A DNA stretch of 19,991 nt from JAFAQB01 sp045808425 (GTDB lineage Archaea; Thermoproteota; Nitrososphaeria; Nitrososphaerales; Nitrososphaeraceae). A program made the position numbers and the translations under genes. Positions 14,394 to 19,991 of the stretch are shown here, piece by piece (the stretch's first letter is position 1; each line of letters opens with the position of its first letter). The notes beneath the pieces are model-generated. The model ran no database searches. It was not told the DNA's origin and was given only the letters and a program-made list of their open reading frames with translations. The stretch covers positions 1-19,991 of the forward strand of contig JBJMFM010000302.1 in NCBI GenBank assembly GCA_045808425.1, in the 5' to 3' direction.

Positions 14394-16109
14394 TTATCTT
14401 TGTATTATAGCATCTGAGAACCACTTTGGTAACATTTCACTTGCATTTCTTATTAAATACGATATACTGCTATCGAGAATGTAAGTATTTGCAAAATCAT
14501 CTTTGCTTCTAATACTTCTACCATATGCTTGAACTAACCTTAAAATAGTATTCCAAGTATACCAATTTGGGTCTCTTTCTTTCATTGCTGATATCTTCCT
14601 ATCTGTAAGATCAGGATAAGGTACTTTTACTATAATCTGGAATCTAGAGAGGTAATCCTTCAGATCTACACCAAGGTACAGTGATGGAGATATCAATACA
14701 CTTGGTTTTGTAGTTTGAGAATGCTTTTGTAATATCTCACTACGGTCAAACATTGGCCCAGTTTCTATAAGTCTAGCCATATTCTCTTTACTTATATTGT
14801 TCTTTATGAATTGCAACTGCGAATACGAGGTTGTGTGGATAATCCCCTTCTCATTCTTATGAATACTCATAATATTATTGACAGCATTAGCAATCGAAGG
14901 TAAACTTTGGCTGATTGTCTTTGCATTAAGCCACGCTACATTCATTAGGTAAATTGGCCGATTTTTGACTGGAAACTCCGATTGCTCAACTCTGATAAAC
15001 TGTACCTGATCAGGTTTGAGTCCTACGACCTTACATAGATAGTTTTTGCTAAGAATTGTTGCGCTCATAAACAGGGTTACTGCTGCCATGTCAAGAATAT
15101 CATTAAAGTAATTTGAGACACTTAGTGGAGTAAGCACTATTCTCTTTAATTGATTATTTAAATTCTTTTCTACGTTTGTAACAATCCAGTTGTGTTTATT
15201 AAATTTCATGTCTTCGATTACAGCAGCCACATTCTTCTCCTTCGTCAAAGCATCAATAAGATTTTTTTCAGTATATGGTTCATAAGGCTTATTGCCTTCT
15301 ACTGCAATGCTGGCTTTATCAATAAACTTGAGTAGCTCTTCTCTTAACTCAGTTCCAAAACCTATCCATGTTTCTATGTCGTATTCCATCTTATTTGGAA
15401 ATTGCAGCCTTGGAATTAGGCGCATGAGAGCATCCCTGTAAATTGTAAAACTTCTAAAATCTGCTACTTCAGACTCTACTGTGTGTGCTTCATCAAGGAC
15501 AAGCAGCTTTCTTTGATGCATATTACCAGAATAGAAGAGATCAGAAAGGAAATACTTGTAATTATAAATAGTGTGGGTAGATCTAGCTGCTATCCATTTT
15601 TGATGATAATAGTGACAAGGCTTCCATTCAAGGTCTATGATCTTTGATCGGGATTTCATCTTATCGATATATTTTTTCTTGGCAAAGCTATCTAGATCTA
15701 TTGTTTCATACTTCGTACCTTCGCCTTCTGCTTTGTAGTCAGTCATTCTAGTTTTATAGATACAATCATAATCATCATCTTTCATACAGGGACCATATTC
15801 ACAAGTTTCCTCTAGGCCCATGTCGTACTTTACAAGACACAGAAAGTTGCTTTTACCTTTGACTTCGCGAACAAAAGGAAAATCTCTGGAATATTGAGTT
15901 TGTAAATCTTTAGTAGCAGTACATATGTGTGAACTTCCGAGATATCTTGCCAATGCAATAGCCACGGGACTTTTACCAAAGCCAGTTGGTGCCTCCAAAA
16001 AAATGTACTTGAATCCAGATTTTAAGGCCTGTTCTATTTCTGAAAGTATTTTCTGCTGTTTGTCTCTCATAGTGGAGAGTGGAAAATAACTCTGTAATGA
16101 CATAGCCAT
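14394..16109 (-). CDS. XPD/Rad3-like superfamily 2 DNA helicase with Fe-S domain
   Basis: A 571-residue helicase of the XPD/DinG class, ATP-driven and probably 5'-3' on DNA, acting in repair or replication-linked processing. Walker A APTGFGKS is at residues 40-47, Walker B DEAH at 206-209, motif III MSATIL near 348-353, and motif VI QAYGRSIR at 527-534. Between motifs I and II lie cysteines at 91, 103, 108, 116 and 165 (the last in PCHYYHQ), matching the four-cysteine 4Fe-4S arrangement of XPD; C91, C103, C108 or C116, and C165 are the likely ligands. Length is typical of archaeal XPD-like proteins. Two start codons (16109 and 16103) are close together; I keep the first. CTTTATAAAG lies at 16122-16131. 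Confidence 0.92.
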   Translation of the reverse strand: MAMSLQSYFPLSTMRDKQQKILSEIEQALKSGFKYIFLEAPTGFGKSPVAIALARYLGSSHICTATKDLQTQYSRDFPFVREVKGKSNFLCLVKYDMGLEETCEYGPCMKDDDYDCIYKTRMTDYKAEGEGTKYETIDLDSFAKKKYIDKMKSRSKIIDLEWKPCHYYHQKWIAARSTHTIYNYKYFLSDLFYSGNMHQRKLLVLDEAHTVESEVADFRSFTIYRDALMRLIPRLQFPNKMEYDIETWIGFGTELREELLKFIDKASIAVEGNKPYEPYTEKNLIDALTKEKNVAAVIEDMKFNKHNWIVTNVEKNLNNQLKRIVLTPLSVSNYFNDILDMAAVTLFMSATILSKNYLCKVVGLKPDQVQFIRVEQSEFPVKNRPIYLMNVAWLNAKTISQSLPSIANAVNNIMSIHKNEKGIIHTTSYSQLQFIKNNISKENMARLIETGPMFDRSEILQKHSQTTKPSVLISPSLYLGVDLKDYLSRFQIIVKVPYPDLTDRKISAMKERDPNWYTWNTILRLVQAYGRSIRSKDDFANTYILDSSISYLIRNASEMLPKWFSDAIIQR

Positions 16110-16672
16110 TGTAAGACACCACTTTATAAAGCAGCATAATTTGTTAATATATCATTAACTATATCTAGAGAATAATGATGACGATAATGATAATTATGAT
16201 AATTAGAATGAAAAAATAAGAAGAAGCATTTTAGTAGTAGTGGTAATAGCAGCAAAAATGACAGTGTTAATGTTCTGATAGACTTTTTTCCAATGGTATC
16301 TGGAAAAAAATATCCAAACAAACACATACGATTGCTATTATCATTTAAAAATTTCAATGGAATATTATTGCTATTGCTAGACTGTGATATGGTTAGCAAG
16401 ATTATTTATTAAGGAGATGCTCATACTTTTAAGGTTGTCCAATATGATAAGATATAGTTTTGCGTTATCAAAATAATTTTATAAGATTGCATAATAACCA
16501 TCAACATAATAACAATTAAAATCAACTGTAAGGATTCTTGTTACTACTGCATTTGGATATATAGTATCGTCTCTCTCTTTCTTCTATCTACCATGAGTTT
16601 CTCTAGAATATGTGTATGGCTATTATTGTTGGACTTTCTGTATAATGATAAATAACCCTTATTCTATACCTG
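16110..16672. other. Intergenic, A/T-rich, promoter of helicase and little else
   Basis: At the left end CTTTATAAAG (16122-16131) and an ATATATTAAC-like element near 16145 on the minus strand may be promoter elements for the helicase. A GATAAT-rich simple repeat lies near 16170-16200. No supported gene; a minus-strand frame at 16124-16399 overlaps the promoter and has no motif. Confidence 0.4.
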
Positions 16673-16969
16673 ATGCTACCTACCTCTCTCTCCCTATTTG
16701 GTAATTCAATCATTATAAAGAAAATTCCTAATGGTATTATTGTCCCCTTGGTTTGCAAAAATATATGCGAAAGACTCGATTCAAAAATGCAAGTAGGTAA
16801 GAGCAATTATCTGATTGGAAAGAAATACTGTAGAAAATGTGAAGTTTATCTTTATCATGATGGAGTATTTTGTCCATGTTGTAGATGTCAGCTGAGAACT
16901 ACGCCACATAATAAAAAAAAGAGTAGACCCAGCAAAAGGTTGATTGCAACTAAATCCATCTGTCTCTGA
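16673..16969 (+). CDS. Small zinc-ribbon protein of a thaumarchaeal family
   Basis: The conserved part begins VCKNICERLDSK, then GKSNYLIGKKYCRKCEVYLY, HDGVFCPCCRCQLRT and TPHNKKK. The pattern CxxxCxR...GxKxCxxCExxxxxDGxxCPCCxxxLRTxPxN is that of a small protein family repeatedly seen in Nitrososphaeria. Two CxxC pairs (CRKC and CPCC) can hold one zinc; an extra CxxxC lies at the start. I list the longest frame from ATG 16673, but a TTG at 16748, about 30 bases after the A/T box ATTATAAAG (16713-16721), sits just before VCKN and is the better biological start (73 aa). Role unknown; nucleic-acid binding is inference. Confidence 0.7.
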   Translation: MLPTSLSLFGNSIIIKKIPNGIIVPLVCKNICERLDSKMQVGKSNYLIGKKYCRKCEVYLYHDGVFCPCCRCQLRTTPHNKKKSRPSKRLIATKSICL

Positions 16970-16983
16970 AATTGTGGCACAGG

Positions 16984-17652
16984 TTACACATAATCATCAT
17001 CATTTTTCATTTGTTTATATAATATACGAGTAGAACGTGCTACTAGTTTTGCTACTCTGATAGGTTCAGGTATAGAACCTTGTAAAGTAAAAGAATTAAG
17101 TATTGTTATAGCATGTTTTAAGGTTAAACCCCAATATCGTATAAAAAGAAATTTTCCAGTTTTTAGTAATACTTGATCACGTTTACCTAATTTAGCATAC
17201 TGTTCAAGCTTTGATTCTGGATTATCAGGAAAGTGATGCCGTATATTAGTTTCAAGGCCAGCAGAATCTTCAAATGTTATTGCAATTACTGGAAGTCCAG
17301 TTTCACTTTGAATTAATTTGCCATCAATAATATTATACATGCTAATGATTAAACCATCTAGTATTATACAGTTTATATCCTCCCTTTTTAAGGACCTAAA
17401 CATACACAGAATATTTTCTGTTGAATCATTACCCTTTAATGTTGCATTGCTGAGAATGATTCCATCAATTATCAAATCACGTCTCATCACCACACCCGCA
17501 ATAGTTGATTTTATACCATGTGCTCTGAAGCTTTCTGCTACCCCAAAAACCCGAATACCCTTTTTTTCTGGATGGAATCTGTGATTGATAATATTTTCAC
17601 AATTATCACAGTTATTAGAGGTAATCTTTATCGACATATATATGAGGCTCAT
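16984..17652 (-). CDS. DUF99 family protein (endonuclease V-like fold)
   Basis: A 222-residue protein with the DUF99 (PF01949) signatures: KKGIRVFGVAESF near residue 30, STIAGVVMRRDLIIDGIILS (49-68), DINCIILDGLIISMYNIID near 92-110, LPVIAITFEDSAGLE near 119-133 and a C-terminal GSIPEPIRVAKLVARSTR. DUF99 is widespread in archaea and its fold has been linked to endonuclease V, but catalytic residues are not all conserved and the function is unproven. Upstream of the core there is a CxxC in SNNCDNCENI. Start ATG 17652; ATG 17637 is an alternative that removes five residues. CTTTATTTTA on the minus strand lies about 20-25 bases upstream. Confidence 0.85.
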   Translation of the reverse strand: MSLIYMSIKITSNNCDNCENIINHRFHPEKKGIRVFGVAESFRAHGIKSTIAGVVMRRDLIIDGIILSNATLKGNDSTENILCMFRSLKREDINCIILDGLIISMYNIIDGKLIQSETGLPVIAITFEDSAGLETNIRHHFPDNPESKLEQYAKLGKRDQVLLKTGKFLFIRYWGLTLKHAITILNSFTLQGSIPEPIRVAKLVARSTRILYKQMKNDDDYV

Positions 17653-18138
17653 TTAAGCTAAAATAAAGTGTTCTTTTTTATTTTGATAATAACAACCATT
17701 TTTCAGTTGACAAAGCATTAACACTAAAAATACAAAGTGCGCTATAGCATAGTTTGTTTTGCCGGTATGTTATAACTTGGGAAGTATAATAGGTAAATAA
17801 AATATGTATTTTGATAATCCAGAAGCTATGGAATAGGCGAATTAAGATTATAAAAAGAATGATTAGTCTTCGATACTAATCATGCCATGTTATGAAACTT
17901 TCGATGGAAATGCAGCAGTTAAGGATAGAACTCGATTTTTTATCAAGCACTTGCTCCTTTGAAAGATTATAATAATGCTGCCAAGTTTTCATTAATACAT
18001 GGTATACCTGACGTTTCTCTAGCATAAAGACATTTCTTCTTCTCTTTTAGGTTTTGTTTTTGTAACATATATCATATTTATGGCGATTGATTTAAAATAA
18101 AAATAAAAATACGTAGCAGTTAGGCCTGGCTTCATATT
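17653..18138. other. Intergenic with faint coding relics
   Basis: Plus-strand fragments look protein-like but are broken: MYFDNPEAME then TAG near 17804-17836, and MPCYETFDGNAAVKDRTRFF from 17882 that stops at 17960 and reads on in another frame as LKDYNNAAKFSLIHGIPDVS. No family recognised. A perfect inverted repeat is listed separately. Confidence 0.35.
17859..17883. repeat. Perfect 9-base inverted repeat (hairpin)
   Basis: ATGATTAGT, a 7-base spacer (CTTCGAT), then ACTAATCAT. No poly-T tract follows on either strand, so it is not a clear terminator; operator or element end are possible. Confidence 0.5.
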
Positions 18139-18184
18139 TTACCCTAGTACGCTATAATGCCCTCTATGAAGTAAATCAATCTGA

Positions 18185-18500
18185 CTAATGATAATCATCT
18201 GTAAAATTTTCACGATAGGCATTATCATCAGTGAACCTTTCTTGTTCGTATTGACGGTCAGTTTGATACTCTTGATTTGATACTTCTTGTTCTCATCCTT
18301 CTGTACAATTTGCCATAAAAAGCTGGATGCTGGCATTCCTATATTATCAAATGAACTAACTTCTAGTCCTAGGTCATATTGTGACTCTTGAATAATGCGT
18401 GCATAGCGCTCCATTTTATCATACTCATCTTTATTTTTGGCAATGACATATCCTTTCCAAGCTTTATGTAAAGCACCTCACACCTGGTTTTCAAAGAAGC
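18185..18500 (-). pseudogene. Broken small gene of unknown family
   Basis: Minus-strand reading gives GALHKAWKGYVIAKNKDEYD, KMERYARIIQESQYDLGLEV and SSFDNIGMPASSFLWQIVQK, then a shift near 18275 leads to EYQTDRQYEQERFTDDNAYR and ENFTDDYH before TAG at 18185-18187. The shifted frame is the convincing one, since it is strongly hydrophilic and ends in the same style. Upstream an in-frame TGA (18478-18480) separates it from SKMLDSGFFENQV. Without shifting, ATG 18414 would give a 91-residue product ending at 18139. Unrecognised family; the Glu/Gln-rich tail could be an accessory element protein. Confidence 0.45.
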
Positions 18501-18735
18501 CTGAATCTAGCATTTTTGATCTGTCTGTGTTTATCATGCAATCTGATTTTTCTCTATTTTTGTAGAAGTAATACATAGAATACAATGATTTTTTCTTCGC
18601 CTGCTAAATCGATAGTATTTCATTGTCCATAGTTTTCCTTGAGTATTGGTACTCCATTTGTTTTGGGGTTTTTAAATTTTTTCGTCTGAATAATGTTATG
18701 ATAAGTATGTGACCAATTATGTTCGGTTTGTATAT
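18500..18735. repeat. Right copy of a diverged direct repeat (left copy 1-236)
   Basis: Nucleotide blocks such as GAATAATGTTATGATAAGTA are identical in the two copies (about 180-200 and 18688-18708). KSDxMIN...SKMLDS is shared at the other end. The copies run in the same direction, about 18.5 kb apart, and are clearly diverged elsewhere. Confidence 0.7.
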
Positions 18736-19206
18736 AGTGTAATGTTATTATGTTATCGCAAATTATCTTCAGGTCACTTGTATCGTCAGGCCATTCTAAT
18801 ACCATCTGCTTATCTCTGTATTGCCAGTTTGCAGTAATAGAGTGGTATTTTGTAATTGTGTCGTATGCCATGTGATAATCACATTTCTTTACATTTATCA
18901 GATATGGCGCCAATACTAGGTCAATAGTTATTTTTCTAAAGTCGCTTATGCCTGAACCTTGAAGGATGTTTGATTCAATCCAATCTATCCTAGCAAATAT
19001 GTTTGAATTATTGGTATATCTAAAATGCCGATATGTTTTGATTCTATGAAATCTCTTGCCTTGAACATAGACGTATTTTGATAATTATCTGCTTTCCTTG
19101 AGTTATTTCGCTTTGATTTATACGCTAATTTCTTTGCTACTAGCTCTATTTGGAAATTAAATAACATTGAATTTGCTGCTGGTCTAATGCCGTTCCATAA
19201 TTGCAC
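18501..19206 (-). pseudogene. Decayed PriX-like gene of a mobile element
   Basis: Minus-strand reading begins MQLWNGIRPAANSMLFNFQI and LVAKKLAYKSKRNN in one frame. It then moves to another frame: KYVYVQGKRF, then FARIDWIES, ILQGSGISDFRKITIDLVLA, PYLINVKKCDYHMAYDTI, NWSHTYHNIIQTKKFKNPK and TNGVPILKENYGQ, ending in TGA near 18620. The WIExxI...G-ISDxRK...YLxNVKK pattern resembles PriX, the small non-catalytic primase subunit domain that also occurs in proteins of archaeal integrated elements. The frame change near 19060-19100 and the stops show decay. Family assignment is from memory of the pattern; moderate. Confidence 0.5.
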
Positions 19207-19262
19207 TACAACTACTTTGTTTATTTTTTGAGTTTATTGAACCTGGTACGCGTAAAGTTGGG

Positions 19263-19991
19263 CTATCGATTAGTTTGGTTTTGTTGTGGTAATGATGATT
19301 GTTGTTGTTGTTGTAATGGCAACTGGAAGAAAGGAAATCCACCACTTCCAAGAGCATATGGCATTTGTCCGTTCCACTTATTGATGGATTGCCATTGTAG
19401 GTACTGTGGGTCTTGCCTTAATTGTTCAGTAATAACCTTGATTGCTTGTGATTCGCCAGTAGCCCTAGCTACATTTGCTCTAGCTTGTGCCTGAGCTTGA
19501 ACAACTGTCTGATTAGCTACTACCTGTACTGCCCTAAGATTATTTTGTTCTGTCAAGAATTTTTGATAGGCTACTACTTTTGATTCAACTTGAGTGGCAA
19601 ATGCTTCTGAGAATTTAAAGTCAGTTATAAATACAGTTTCAACTGTTATGTCTCTACTAGAAAGGGTATTACGAATAGCCTGAGCTATTACAGCCTTTGC
19701 GGTCTCTCTCTTTGTTATGAGCTCTTCTGCATTGAACTTTGCAACACTTGCTTTAACTGATTCCTGTATAGTAGGTGCTATTATCCTATCTGCATAGTCT
19801 GCACCAAGCTGCTGATATACTATGTTCGCATCATTTGGATCAATATGATAATTCAGAGCTATCACAGTAGCTACTTCTTGCAAGTCATTTGAAGCAGCTG
19901 ATGCATCAGCTTGGAACTTGAGTGTACGTACTTCTAGCTGTATCACCTGTTCAGCAAATGGTGTGATGAAACGCACGCCTTCTCCTAATAC
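19263..19991 (-). CDS. SPFH/band-7 (prohibitin-like) protein, 5' end outside window
   Basis: The gene runs off the right edge; 242 codons are seen. The visible part starts VLGEGVRFITPFAEQVIQLE, then VRTLKFQADASAASNDLQEV and ATVIALNYHIDPNDANIVYQ, YADRIIAPTIQESVKASVAK, LITKRETAKAVIAQAIRNTL and ITVETVFITDFKFSEAFATQ. This is the order of the prohibitin SPFH domain. A coiled-coil Ala/Gln segment follows (QAQAQARANVARATGESQAI), then a Pro/Gln-rich tail ending QQNQTNR. The membrane anchor expected at the N-terminus lies outside the window. Such proteins form large membrane rings that organise membranes or proteases. Confidence 0.9.
   Translation of the reverse strand, partial: VLGEGVRFITPFAEQVIQLEVRTLKFQADASAASNDLQEVATVIALNYHIDPNDANIVYQQLGADYADRIIAPTIQESVKASVAKFNAEELITKRETAKAVIAQAIRNTLSSRDITVETVFITDFKFSEAFATQVESKVVAYQKFLTEQNNLRAVQVVANQTVVQAQAQARANVARATGESQAIKVITEQLRQDPQYLQWQSINKWNGQMPYALGSGGFPFFQLPLQQQQQSSLPQQNQTNR

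Noticed and set aside
16124..16399. Minus-strand frame just upstream of the helicase
   Set aside because: Overlaps the likely helicase promoter; Leu/Phe/His-rich composition comes from A/T-rich simple repeats.
1..18735. An 18 kb composite transposon bounded by direct repeats
   Set aside because: The repeats are diverged remnants of a coding gene, not element ends, and the interior holds core genes such as hemD and pyrE.

Overview
The window is A/T-rich archaeal chromosome, most likely from an ammonia-oxidising soil thaumarchaeon (Nitrososphaeria, Nitrosocosmicus-like). That placement is inference. It rests on PAC2, DUF99 and Lrp/AsnC proteins beside small zinc-ribbon proteins of a type common in that group, on TATA boxes about 30-40 bases before start codons that imply leaderless or short-leader mRNAs, and on many small secreted proteins. 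No rRNA, tRNA or CRISPR array was recognised.

Layout. Positions 1-236 hold a broken gene fragment that recurs near 18500-18735. Positions 520-7230 are mostly ordinary genes: a 59-residue orphan just upstream of an alkyladenine DNA glycosylase, a 46-residue ribbon-helix-helix protein, uroporphyrinogen-III synthase, a PAC2 protein, an Lrp/AsnC regulator, a GNAT acetyltransferase on the minus strand, and an overlapping msrB-msrA pair for methionine sulfoxide repair. Positions 7231-13250 are accessory: secreted proteins (one intact with an internal duplication, one beta-propeller, one 51-residue peptide), a DCC-like thiol protein and an acidic micro-peptide. Among them lie at least six decayed genes: a frameshifted secreted protein, a frameshifted HTH-like protein, the tail of a Dam-type DNA methyltransferase, the C-terminal half of a SAM methyltransferase, an IS6-like transposase with many lesions, and a frameshifted secreted protein just upstream of pyrE. 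Positions 13300-17650 return to housekeeping: orotate phosphoribosyltransferase, two zinc-ribbon proteins, an XPD/Rad3-like Fe-S helicase and DUF99. Positions 17650-19210 hold decayed PriX-like and unknown genes, and the window ends inside an SPFH/band-7 protein.

The intact genes cover DNA repair (glycosylase, Fe-S helicase), protein-oxidation repair (MsrB/MsrA), tetrapyrrole and pyrimidine synthesis, and regulation. The most unusual signals are a degenerate tandem repeat with a 10-11 base period at 8707-8829, a perfect inverted repeat sitting between TATA box and start of a 51-residue secreted peptide, and the density of gene fossils, which suggests repeated insertion and decay of mobile elements here. 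I do not see an intact, clearly new multi-gene system.
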